This document shows positions 1 to 7,414 of a stretch of DNA of 11,122 bases, piece by piece. The stretch lies in NCBI GenBank assembly GCA_036499545.1, contig DASYDR010000153.1, positions 1 through 11,122 on the forward strand, written 5' to 3'. This DNA is from Plastoroseomonas sp036499545 (GTDB taxonomy: Bacteria; Pseudomonadota; Alphaproteobacteria; Acetobacterales; Acetobacteraceae). Below the pieces are notes generated by a model. It made no database searches. It was not told where the DNA came from and saw only the letters and a list, made by a program, of their open reading frames with translations. The position numbers and the translations under genes are program-made. Every line of letters begins with the position of its first letter. Position 1 is the stretch's first letter.

Positions 1-1103
1 CGCTCTTCCTGCTGATGGGGGAGATCCTGCTGCGCGCCGGCCTGTCGGAGCGGCTGTTCCGCGCCTTGAACGTCTGGCTGAACCGGCTGCCGGGCGGCCT
101 GCTGCACACCAATATCGCCAGCTGCGCGGTCTTCTCCGCCATCAGCGGCAGCAGCGTCGCGACCGCCGCGACCATGGGCTCGGTCGCGCTGCCCTTCTTC
201 GCCGGCACGAAGTACAGCCCGCGCATGGTGCTGGGCTCGCTTGCCGCCGGCGGCGCCCTCGGCAACCTGATCCCGCCGGGCATCACCTTCATCATCTACG
301 GGCTGATCACCGAAACCAGCGTCGGCGCGCTCTATATCGCGGCGATCCTGCCCTCCGTGCTGGTGACTGGGCTGTTCCTCGGGGTGATCGTGCTGCACGG
401 GCTGCGCCACCCGATGGTGAAGCCGCCGAGCCTGCCGCTCCGCGACAAGCTGCGCGCCCTGCTCGACCTGATCCCGACCTTGCTGCTGATCCTGCTGGTG
501 CTGGGCTCGATCTATGGCGGCTATGCGACGCCGACCGAAGCCGCGGCGCTCGGCGTGGTCGGCGCCGGTGTCTTCGCCGCGATCGAGGGCAAGCTGTCCT
601 TCCGCATGCTGAATGCCTCGGCGGAGGCGACGGCGCGCAACACCGCGCTGCTGGGCCTGATCCTGTTCGGCGCCTATCTGCTGAATTACCTGCTGACCAC
701 GATCAACGTGCCGCAGGCGCTGTCCGCCATGATCGCTGGGCTGCCGCTGCCGCCCTGGGCGATCATGCTGGCGATCATCGGCCTCTATGTCGCGCTCGGC
801 ACCTTCATGGAGGGGTTCTCCATGATCATCACCACGGTGCCGGTGATCTTCCCGATCGTCACCGCCCTCGGCTATGACCCGATCTGGTTCGGCGTGATCG
901 TCACCATGCTGGTGGAGATCGCGCAGATCAGCCCGCCGGACGGCACGGTGATGTACGTGCTGCAGGGGATGCGGCGCGACCGCGGCCCCATCACCGACGT
1001 CTTCGCCGGCGTCATGCCTTTCCTGGCGGCCTATCTGCTGGCCGTCGCCCTGCTCATGGTCTTCCCCGGCATCGCGCTCTGGCTGCCGCGGATCATGGGC
1101 TGA
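1..1103 (+). CDS. TRAP transporter large permease subunit (DctM type), 5' truncated by window edge
   Basis: This is the large membrane subunit of a tripartite ATP-independent periplasmic (TRAP) transporter, which in this family couples ion gradients to uptake of organic acids and similar solutes delivered by a periplasmic binding protein. The reading frame is open from position 3 (Leu-Phe-Leu-Leu before the Met at 15), so the true start lies upstream and the Met at 15 is internal. Long hydrophobic segments run throughout. Family signatures visible are SGSSVATAATMGS, GNLIPPGITFIIYG, YGGYATPTEAAALG and, near the C-terminus, EIAQISPPDG, which stands where many DctM proteins have a TPPVG-type sequence. 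The binding protein (DctP) and small permease (DctQ) genes are expected upstream, outside the window. The hydantoinase-type gene starts 15 nt after the stop with no hairpin between, so transporter and enzymes are probably co-transcribed and the solute is likely their substrate. The family call is secure; the solute is unknown. Confidence 0.93.
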   Translation, partial: LFLLMGEILLRAGLSERLFRALNVWLNRLPGGLLHTNIASCAVFSAISGSSVATAATMGSVALPFFAGTKYSPRMVLGSLAAGGALGNLIPPGITFIIYGLITETSVGALYIAAILPSVLVTGLFLGVIVLHGLRHPMVKPPSLPLRDKLRALLDLIPTLLLILLVLGSIYGGYATPTEAAALGVVGAGVFAAIEGKLSFRMLNASAEATARNTALLGLILFGAYLLNYLLTTINVPQALSAMIAGLPLPPWAIMLAIIGLYVALGTFMEGFSMIITTVPVIFPIVTALGYDPIWFGVIVTMLVEIAQISPPDGTVMYVLQGMRRDRGPITDVFAGVMPFLAAYLLAVALLMVFPGIALWLPRIMG

Positions 1104-1118
1104 ACAGGATCATATCGC

Positions 1119-3176
1119 GTGGCCGAGAAGCCCATCCGCATCGCCGTCGATATCGGCGGCACTTTCACCGACCTGCAGATCCTGGATGCGCGCAGCGGCG
1201 CGGTGCATGCCTGGAAGACGCCGACCACGCCGGAGGACCCCTCGATCGGGCTGCTGACCGGCGTGACCGAGGCCGCCGGCCGCTTCGGCTTCGCGCTGGC
1301 CGATGTCGGGCTGCTGCTGCATGGCACCACCATCGCGACCAATGCGGTGCTGGAGCGCAAGCTGGCCCGCGCCGCGCTGATCACCACCGCGGGCTTCGAG
1401 GACGTGCTGGAGATCAACCGCCACGTCCGCCGCGACATCTACGGCCTGGCGCCGGATGCGAATCCGGTCCTGGTGCCGCGCGATGCCCGGCTCGGCATCG
1501 CCGAGCGCATGCGCGCCGATGGCAGCGTGGAAACGGCGCTGGACGAAGCCGCGATCCCCGGGCTGCTGGCGCGCATCGATGCGCTGGGCGCCGAATGCGT
1601 CGCGGTGACCCTGCTCAACAGCTACGCCAACCCGGCGCATGAACGGCGCATCGCGGCGCTGATCGCGGCGGCGCGGCCGGGCCTGCCGGTGTCGCTCTCC
1701 TGCGAGATCAGCCCGGAGATCCGGGAGTACGAACGCACGTCGACCACCGTGCTGAACGCGGTGCTGGTGCCGGTGGTGAAGGCCTATCTCGACCGGCTGG
1801 AACGGCGGCTGGGGGAGGGTGGCTTCCGTCCGCTGGTCTTCCTGGTGCAGTCGAATGGCGGGGTCTGCTCGCTGCGGCTGGCGGCCGAGCAGCCGGCGCG
1901 GCTGCTCCTGTCGGGCCCCTCCGGCGGCACGCTCGCGGCCGGACGGCTGGCGCAGCTGCTGGCGCGGCCGAACCTGGTCGCCGTCGACATGGGCGGCACC
2001 AGCTTCGACGTCTCCGTGGTGCAGGGCGGCCGCGTTTCCGTCATTACCCAGGGCGAGATCGACCGCCTGCCGGTGCGGCTGCCGATGGTGGAAATGCGCA
2101 CCATCGGCGCCGGCGGCGGCTCCATCGCCGCGGTCGATGCCGGCGGCCGGCTGACCGTCGGCCCGCGCAGCGCCGGCGCCCGGCCGGGCCCGGTCGCCTA
2201 TGGCCGCGGCGGCGTGGAGCCGACGGTGACCGATGCCAACCTGACGCTCGGCCGGCTGGATCCGGATTTCTTCCTGGGCGGCATGATGAAACTCGACATG
2301 CCGGCGACGCAGCATGCCATGCAGACGCGGATCGGCGCCCCGCTCGGGCTTTCCGCGGAGCAGGCGGCGGAAGGCATCCTGACCGTCACCAACGCCAATC
2401 TCGGCGCCGCGATCCGTCTGTCGCTGTTCGAGAAGGGATTGGACCCCCGCGATTTCTGCCTGCTGTCCTTCGGCGGCGCCGGCGGGCTGCACGCGACCGA
2501 TGTCGCGGCCGAGATCGGCATGACCGAAGTCGCCTTCCCGCGTGAGCCGGGTACGCTCTCCGCCTATGGCATCCTGTTCTCCGACCTGGTGCAGGACATG
2601 GCGCGCAGCGTCGTGTTGCGGGCGGAAGCGGCGTCGCTGCCGCGGCTGGCGGAGGCCATCGCGACGCTGCGCGCCGATGCCGATGCGCGCCTCGCCGCCG
2701 ATGGCGTGCCGGATGGCGCCCGCCGCATCGAGATCGCGGCCGATATGCGCTACCAGGGGCAGGCCTTCGAATTGCTGATCCCCTGGGGGGAGGTGGCGGT
2801 GCCGGACGCCGCGGCGCTGGCCGCGCTGGAGGCCGGCTTCCACGCTACCCATCGCCAGCGCTTCAGCTATGCCAATCCCGGCGATCCGGTGGAGATCGTG
2901 ACCTTGCGCGCCATCGCGACCGGCATGCTGCCGAAACCCGCGGTCGGCGATCCGTCTCCCGCCGCGCGCCCGGCGCGCAAGGGCAGCCGCCGCGTCTTCA
3001 CCGGCGGTGCCTGGCGCGACGTGCCGGTCTGGGACCGGGAGGCGCTGACAGCATCCGATGTCATCGAAGGCCCCGCCCTGCTGGAAGAAGCCTTCGCCAC
3101 CCACTGGATCGCCGCGGGCTGGACCGCGCGCCCCGGCGCCGCCGGCGCGGTGATCGCCGCGAGGAATGCCGCATGA
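1119..3176 (+). CDS. Hydantoinase/oxoprolinase family protein, HyuA-type (ATP-binding) subunit
   Basis: This is the A subunit of an ATP-dependent hydantoinase/oxoprolinase-type enzyme, probably cytoplasmic and paired with the HyuB-type product encoded next. The family uses ATP to activate and open cyclic amides (N-methylhydantoin, 5-oxoproline); relatives are subunits of acetone or acetophenone carboxylases. The 685 residues match the usual HyuA size of about 690. Visible motifs are the N-terminal phosphate-binding VDIGGTFTD (D11-D18), HGTT with H68 in the conserved HGTTIATNAVLERK stretch, SGPSGG at 265-270, and a second actin/ASKHA-type nucleotide motif DMGGTSFD at 290-297. The start is GTG at 1119, because it puts the first motif at residue 10 as in homologues and has AGGA at 1106-1109 with 9-nt spacing. 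The gene ends in a 4-nt ATGA overlap with hyuB. No acetone-carboxylase gamma-like subunit follows, which favours the hydantoinase type over the carboxylase type. The exact substrate is unknown. Confidence 0.93.
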   Translation: MAEKPIRIAVDIGGTFTDLQILDARSGAVHAWKTPTTPEDPSIGLLTGVTEAAGRFGFALADVGLLLHGTTIATNAVLERKLARAALITTAGFEDVLEINRHVRRDIYGLAPDANPVLVPRDARLGIAERMRADGSVETALDEAAIPGLLARIDALGAECVAVTLLNSYANPAHERRIAALIAAARPGLPVSLSCEISPEIREYERTSTTVLNAVLVPVVKAYLDRLERRLGEGGFRPLVFLVQSNGGVCSLRLAAEQPARLLLSGPSGGTLAAGRLAQLLARPNLVAVDMGGTSFDVSVVQGGRVSVITQGEIDRLPVRLPMVEMRTIGAGGGSIAAVDAGGRLTVGPRSAGARPGPVAYGRGGVEPTVTDANLTLGRLDPDFFLGGMMKLDMPATQHAMQTRIGAPLGLSAEQAAEGILTVTNANLGAAIRLSLFEKGLDPRDFCLLSFGGAGGLHATDVAAEIGMTEVAFPREPGTLSAYGILFSDLVQDMARSVVLRAEAASLPRLAEAIATLRADADARLAADGVPDGARRIEIAADMRYQGQAFELLIPWGEVAVPDAAALAALEAGFHATHRQRFSYANPGDPVEIVTLRAIATGMLPKPAVGDPSPAARPARKGSRRVFTGGAWRDVPVWDREALTASDVIEGPALLEEAFATHWIAAGWTARPGAAGAVIAARNAA

Positions 3177-4801
3177 CGACGCTGGGACCCATCGAGATCG
3201 AGGTCATCCGCAACGCGCTGACCGCCGCCGCCGCCGAGATGGACGTCACCATCTGGCGCACCAGCCGCAGCACCGTGGTGCGGGAGCTGCTGGACTATTC
3301 CACCGCCGTCTTCGATGCCGAGGGCAACAACCTGGCGCAGTCGGCGCGCATCCCGCAGCACCTGAACAGCATGGGCGCTGCGCTGCGCACCCTGCTCGAC
3401 CGCTTCGTCGATGCCGCGGCCTGGGCCGAGGACGACGTCGTCGTCACCAATGACCCCTATTGCGGCGCCCAGCACCTGAACGACGTGCTGGTCTTCAAGC
3501 CGGTCTTCCATGACGGCGTGCGCATCGCCTATGTCGGCGCGCTCTGCCACCATATCGACATGGGCGGCATGGCGCCCGGCAGCTACGCCGCGACCGCGAC
3601 CGAGGTGTTCCAGGAAGGCGTGCGCATCCCGCCGCTGAAGCTGATCGAGAAGGGCGTGCTCAACCAGGCGGTCTGGGCGATGATCGGCCAGAATGTGCGC
3701 AAGCCTGTGCTGATGCTGGGCGACCTGCAGAGCCAGCTGGCCAGCCTTGACGTCGCCGCCGCCTCCATCAAGCGGCTGGCCGCCCGCTACGGCGCCGCCG
3801 GCATCCTGGAAGCCAGCGCCCGCATCCTCGACATGAGCGAGGCGGCGATGCGCGCCGCCATCCGCGCCATGCCGGATGGCCGCTACGAGTTCGAGGATTT
3901 CCTGGACGAGGATGGGGTCAGCGGCGAGCCGGTCCGCCTGCATGCGGTGCTGACCATCACCGGCGACGAGATCAGCGTCGACCTGACCGACTGCGCCGAC
4001 CAGCAGCGCGGCCCGATCAACTGCACGCCGGCGATGTCGAACTGTGCCGTCTTCTATTCGGTGATCGCGGCGACCGATGGTGCCATGCCCGCCAATGCCG
4101 GTTGCTACCGCCCGATCAGCATCCTGCACCGCGAAGGCAGCGTCACCAATTGCCAGGCGCCGGCTTCCGTCGCGCATCGTGTCGCGGTTTCCCACCGGCT
4201 GGCCAATGTGATGTTCGGCTGCCTGCACCAGGCAGTGCCGGACCGCATGCCGGCCGCCTATTATGGCGGCAGCTACGTCGCCACCTTCCAGACCATCGCG
4301 GCGGACAACCACCGCGAGGTGCTGGTCGAGATCGAGATCGGCGGCACCGGCGCGGCGCCGGCGAAGGACGGCGTCAACGCCTGGTCCTTCGGCATGCACA
4401 ACAACAGCAATATCCCGGTCGAGATGATCGAAAGCGGCATGCCGCTGACCATCACCCGCTACGGCCTGATCCCGGCTTCCGGTGGGGCAGGGCAATATCG
4501 TGGCGGTCTCGGCCTCTTTCGCGAATGGCGGGTCGAATGCCCGAGCGCCGTTTTCACCGCCAACATGGATCGCTTCCGCTTCCCGCCCTATGGCCTGGCC
4601 GGCGGCGGCCCGGGCAGCCTCGGCCGGCTGATGCGCATCCGCGATGGGGTGGCGACGCCGATCGCGCCGAAATCGGACGGCGTCATGCTGCGACGGGGCG
4701 ACATCGTGCGGCTGGAAACCTCGGGCGGCGGCGGCTTCGGCGCTGCCGGGCAGCGGGCGGCGGCGGCGATCGCGCGCGATAAGGCCCTCGGCTACACGTG
4801 A
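3173..4801 (+). CDS. Hydantoinase B/oxoprolinase family protein, HyuB-type subunit
   Basis: This is the B subunit that partners the HyuA-type protein encoded just upstream; in the family, A and B together form the ATP-dependent amidohydrolase (or, in relatives, carboxylase). It has 542 residues, within the family range. Conserved blocks visible are NDPY at 93-96 followed by GAQHLND, the HHIDMGG block at 126-132 (likely metal or substrate site by family analogy), FEDFLDEDG, INCTPAMSN, PANAGCYRPI, and the late SGGAGQYRGG at 436-445. The ATG at 3173 overlaps the hyuA stop (ATGA), with GAGGA at 3161-3165 as ribosome binding site. The stop overlaps the GTG of the MaoC-like gene. This translational coupling on both sides suggests fixed stoichiometry and one pathway. 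The family is certain; whether the reaction is hydantoin, oxoproline or another amide opening cannot be told from the sequence. Confidence 0.93.
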   Translation: MTTLGPIEIEVIRNALTAAAAEMDVTIWRTSRSTVVRELLDYSTAVFDAEGNNLAQSARIPQHLNSMGAALRTLLDRFVDAAAWAEDDVVVTNDPYCGAQHLNDVLVFKPVFHDGVRIAYVGALCHHIDMGGMAPGSYAATATEVFQEGVRIPPLKLIEKGVLNQAVWAMIGQNVRKPVLMLGDLQSQLASLDVAAASIKRLAARYGAAGILEASARILDMSEAAMRAAIRAMPDGRYEFEDFLDEDGVSGEPVRLHAVLTITGDEISVDLTDCADQQRGPINCTPAMSNCAVFYSVIAATDGAMPANAGCYRPISILHREGSVTNCQAPASVAHRVAVSHRLANVMFGCLHQAVPDRMPAAYYGGSYVATFQTIAADNHREVLVEIEIGGTGAAPAKDGVNAWSFGMHNNSNIPVEMIESGMPLTITRYGLIPASGGAGQYRGGLGLFREWRVECPSAVFTANMDRFRFPPYGLAGGGPGSLGRLMRIRDGVATPIAPKSDGVMLRRGDIVRLETSGGGGFGAAGQRAAAAIARDKALGYT

Positions 4802-5277
4802 CCGCCTTCGATCCCCGGGCCCATCGCGTCGTCCCGGCGCAGCGCTGGTTCGGGGATTTCGCCCTGGGCGAGCGTTTCGTGCTGCCCAGCCGGACCATGA
4901 CCGATGCCCTTTTCGCCGCCTTCCAGCTCGCCTCCGGCGATAATCACCCCGTGCATTACGACGCCGAATACTGCCGTGCGCACGGGATGCCGGGGCTGCT
5001 GGCCCATGGCTACCAGATCCTGATCCAGACGGCCGCGGGGGCGGGGCTGTTCCCGCATATGGTCGAGGAGGCGCTGAAGGGCTTCCTGGACCAGTCCAGC
5101 CGCTTCCTGCATCCGGTCTTCGCCGGCGACACGCTCTATGCGGCGCTGACGGTCGATGAGCTGACGCCGAACCGCACCACCGGCGTCATCGGCCTGGCCA
5201 GCACGGTCCATAACCAGGCAGGCGTGCTGGTGATGGAAGGCCGGCAGCGCTACCTGCTGCGCAAGCGGCCCGCCTGA
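4798..5277 (+). CDS. MaoC-like (R)-hydratase/dehydratase family protein
   Basis: This is a 159-residue single hot-dog-fold protein of the MaoC/hydratase-2 type. Family members add or remove water across the double bond of acyl-CoA or related thioesters. The signature ASGDNHPVHYD at residues 45-55 carries the expected catalytic pair, D48 and H53, followed by GMPGLLAHG, which is typical of the active-site helix and loop. The start is GTG at 4798, inside a 4-nt GTGA overlap with the hyuB stop. A later start would remove part of the N-terminal strand, and coupling explains the lack of a strong separate Shine-Dalgarno site. Being third in a hyuA-hyuB unit, where carboxylase relatives carry a small extra subunit, it probably acts on the product of HyuAB or a CoA derivative of it. 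Two inverted repeats follow the stop, so it is probably the last gene of its unit. The substrate is not predictable. Confidence 0.9.
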   Translation: MTAFDPRAHRVVPAQRWFGDFALGERFVLPSRTMTDALFAAFQLASGDNHPVHYDAEYCRAHGMPGLLAHGYQILIQTAAGAGLFPHMVEEALKGFLDQSSRFLHPVFAGDTLYAALTVDELTPNRTTGVIGLASTVHNQAGVLVMEGRQRYLLRKRPA

Positions 5278-5310
5278 CCGGAGCTTCCGGCCCGGCGCGG
5301 CGCCGGGTTG
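5278..5310 (+). terminator. Tandem hairpins after the MaoC-like gene, possible terminator
   Basis: Directly after the stop codon lies CCGGA-GCT-TCCGG (5278-5290), a perfect 5-bp inverted repeat. It is followed at once by CCCGGC-GCGGC-GCCGGG (5291-5307), a perfect 6-bp stem that can extend by C-G and two G-T pairs to 5288 and 5310. The two are mutually exclusive when the second is extended, because both would use 5288-5290. Only TTGTCC follows and there is no T-run, so this may be a weak intrinsic terminator, an mRNA 3'-end stabiliser or a Rho-related site. The position at a change of gene content supports a transcript boundary. Confidence 0.45.
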
Positions 5311-5378
5311 TCCAATTGTCATACGGAACTTGCCGCGGCGCGCAGGGAAGAATGCTACCGATCCCGTGATCGCCAGCC

Positions 5379-7310
5379 ATGATTTCAGAGACCCCGATGT
5401 CAGCCTCCGGTCAGCCGGCCGATCATTCGACGACGCATCGCCTGGCCCAGAGCATCCGCGAGGTGATCACGCGCGATGTGGTCAGTGTCCGCAGGGAATT
5501 CCTGGACCAGGCCGAGACGCAACTCGTCTGCATGCTGCAGCCGATCGTCGAATGTCATGCCGGCGCCCTCTATGGGGTCGAGGCGCTGACGCGCGGCTTC
5601 GAGAGGCTGGGTTTCGGCGCGCCCTTTGCGCTGCTGGATCACGCCGCCGAACTCGGGGTCCTTTGCGAACTGGAATGCCTGCTGCACCGCAAGGCGATCA
5701 CAGCCTTCCAGCAGGTGCCGGAGCCGCAGCAGCGCCGGCTGTTCCTCAATCTCGACGGGCGGTCCATTGTCAGGGCGCCTGGCGGGCGCGTGCTGGATGC
5801 GGCCGCGCGGGAGCTCCTCCGGCATGGGTTGCCGGTTTCCAACCTCTGCATCGAACTGTCCGAACGGCATGAGACAGTCACGTTGCCCGGCTTTCAGGAC
5901 ATGCTCCTGCAATGCCGGAAGCGGGGCATGCGCTTTGCCGCCGATGATTTCGGGCGCGGCTATTCCGAGATCCGGCTGCTCTTCGATGGCGGCATCGACT
6001 ACATCAAGATCGACCATTTCCTGATCGACAACCTGGCGGGGGATCCGCGCAAGCGGCTGTTCGTCGGCCGGATCGCCGCCTTCGCGCATATGCTCGGCTT
6101 GCTGGTCATCGCCGAGGGGGTGGAGACGGAGGCGGATTTCCTCGTCGCGCGCGAACTCGGCTGCGACCTGATCCAGGGCTACTACGTGGCGCCGCCATGC
6201 GCCACGCCGGACGCCGTGCTGCCGGTCTATGCCAGGCTGCTCGGGGCGGTCGGCAAGGAACGCCGCCGCCGCTCCGAGACCGGCGACATCGAGTTGCTCC
6301 TCGCCGCGATCGAGCGACTGGAGACGGTCGAGCGCGATGATCACGTCGAACGGGTCTTCGAGATATTCCGGCGCAGCGACGACCAGTCGATCGTCCCGGT
6401 GGTGGACCGGGTCGGCAGCCCGAAGGGTGTGGTCCGGGAACGCGACCTGCGCGCGCTGATCTATGGGCGCTTCGGGCGCGACCTGATGCAGAACCCGAAC
6501 ACGCGGAGCACGGTCGCCAGTTTCCTGGTCGAATGCCCGATCGCGAGCGTGCATGCGGATGCGGATACGCTGCTGCGCATCTTCGGCTCCGCGCCGCCTG
6601 GCTGCGATGGGCTGCTGCTGCATGATGCCGGCCGCTATATCGGCTTCATCTCGGCCGGCGCGCTGGTGGGCCTGCTGCATGAGAAGCGGCTGCGCCTGGC
6701 GCTCGACCAGAATCCCCTGACCCGGCTGCCGGGCAACCTCTCGGTCGCCGCGCATGCCGTCGATGCGTCGACCCGGTCGGACGATGCGCGCTATCTCTGC
6801 TATCTCGACTTCGATCATTTCAAGCCGTTCAACGACCGCTACGGCTTTCGCGTCGGGGACCGCGCCATCATCCTGTTCGCCGAGGCGATGCAGCGGCATT
6901 TCCCCGAACGGGAAGGCGTCTTCCTGGGCCATATCGGCGGTGATGATTTCTTCATCGGCGCCCGCGGGTCGGACATTGCCGAATTCGAAGCGCGCATCCG
7001 CACCCTGCTCGACGATTTCACCGGCTCCGCCGCGCTGTTCTACCAGCCGCAGGAACGGCGGGAAGGCCGGGTGCCGGGCAAGGACCGCGAAGGCCAGGAG
7101 CGGTTTTTTCCGCTGCTGCGCTGCTCCGCTGCGATCCTGGAAATCGCCGCCGGGCAGCCGGGCTGCGACCCGGACCGGCTGCTGACCGAAGTGGCGCGGT
7201 TGAAGTCGATCGCCAAGGCATCGGAAGACGGCGTGGCCTGGGCGACCCTGGAACTGGCGCAGATTCAGGCGCGGCGGCCGGCGAGCGATCCCTTCGCGCC
7301 GCAGGGCTGA
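5379..7310 (+). CDS. EAL-CBS-GGDEF protein, cyclic di-GMP phosphodiesterase/diguanylate cyclase
   Basis: This 643-residue protein turns over or senses cyclic di-GMP. There is no signal peptide or membrane segment, so it should be cytosolic. An EAL domain (about 45-285) keeps E68-A-L, N124 in FLNLD, E159 in ELSE, D189-D190 in DDFG, K210 in KID, E246 in EGVE and Q266 in QGYY, so hydrolysis of c-di-GMP is expected. A CBS-like tandem (about 310-435) could bind a nucleotide. The C-terminal GGDEF domain (about 445-620) has metal-site D477 in LDFDHF and a signature of GGDDF at 520-524. The inhibitory RxxD site five residues before it reads REGV, so feedback inhibition is probably absent. Cyclase activity is possible but less sure than phosphodiesterase activity. 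The start may be ATG 5379 or ATG 5397; neither has a clear Shine-Dalgarno, and an in-frame stop at 5367 rules out any earlier start. It stands alone between catabolic genes and is probably transcribed separately. Confidence 0.92.
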   Translation: MISETPMSASGQPADHSTTHRLAQSIREVITRDVVSVRREFLDQAETQLVCMLQPIVECHAGALYGVEALTRGFERLGFGAPFALLDHAAELGVLCELECLLHRKAITAFQQVPEPQQRRLFLNLDGRSIVRAPGGRVLDAAARELLRHGLPVSNLCIELSERHETVTLPGFQDMLLQCRKRGMRFAADDFGRGYSEIRLLFDGGIDYIKIDHFLIDNLAGDPRKRLFVGRIAAFAHMLGLLVIAEGVETEADFLVARELGCDLIQGYYVAPPCATPDAVLPVYARLLGAVGKERRRRSETGDIELLLAAIERLETVERDDHVERVFEIFRRSDDQSIVPVVDRVGSPKGVVRERDLRALIYGRFGRDLMQNPNTRSTVASFLVECPIASVHADADTLLRIFGSAPPGCDGLLLHDAGRYIGFISAGALVGLLHEKRLRLALDQNPLTRLPGNLSVAAHAVDASTRSDDARYLCYLDFDHFKPFNDRYGFRVGDRAIILFAEAMQRHFPEREGVFLGHIGGDDFFIGARGSDIAEFEARIRTLLDDFTGSAALFYQPQERREGRVPGKDREGQERFFPLLRCSAAILEIAAGQPGCDPDRLLTEVARLKSIAKASEDGVAWATLELAQIQARRPASDPFAPQG

Positions 7311-7317
7311 ACCGCGC

Positions 7318-7332
7318 TGCCCGGAAAGGGCA
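7318..7332 (+). terminator. Short hairpin after the EAL-GGDEF gene, possible weak terminator
   Basis: TGCCC-GGAAA-GGGCA forms a 5-bp stem with a 5-nt loop, 7 nt after the stop codon, followed by TCTTCC rather than a true T-run. The rest of the gap (7333-7399) shows no convincing promoter hexamers. The element is short and could arise by chance in such GC-rich DNA; it is listed because all three gene-unit boundaries in the window carry such a repeat. Confidence 0.3.
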
Positions 7333-7399
7333 TCTTCCGCCATCGCCGCCGCTGCTCCAAGCTGCCGGCAAGGCGGCCACACGCAACCCCGGCCGCCAT

Positions 7400-7406
7400 G
7401 AGGAAA
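7400..7406 (+). promoter_or_regulatory. Strong Shine-Dalgarno site of the CMD-family gene
   Basis: GAGGAAA lies 8 nt before ATG 7415 and settles that start over the out-of-frame ATG at 7398. It also indicates independent, efficient translation of the first gene in the second catabolic run. Confidence 0.75.
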
Positions 7407-7414
7407 CGACCCGC

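Noticed and set aside
1110..3104. Long open frame (664 codons) on the - strand opposite the HyuA-type gene
   Set aside because: Its translation is rich in Arg, Gly, Ala, His and Gln with no family motif. It mirrors the G/C third-position bias of the real gene.
2867..4495. Long open frame (542 codons) on the - strand opposite hyuA/hyuB
   Set aside because: Low-complexity Arg/His/Asp/Gly composition crossing two real genes; a GC-bias shadow.
5308..5344. TTGTCC/TTGTCA as -35 boxes for the EAL-GGDEF gene
   Set aside because: No acceptable -10 hexamer follows at 16-18 nt; the downstream bases are nearly all G and C.
5330..5872. Forward 180-codon frame overlapping the start of the EAL gene
   Set aside because: Arg/Pro/Gly/Ala-rich with no motif; it is out of frame with the clear EAL domain.
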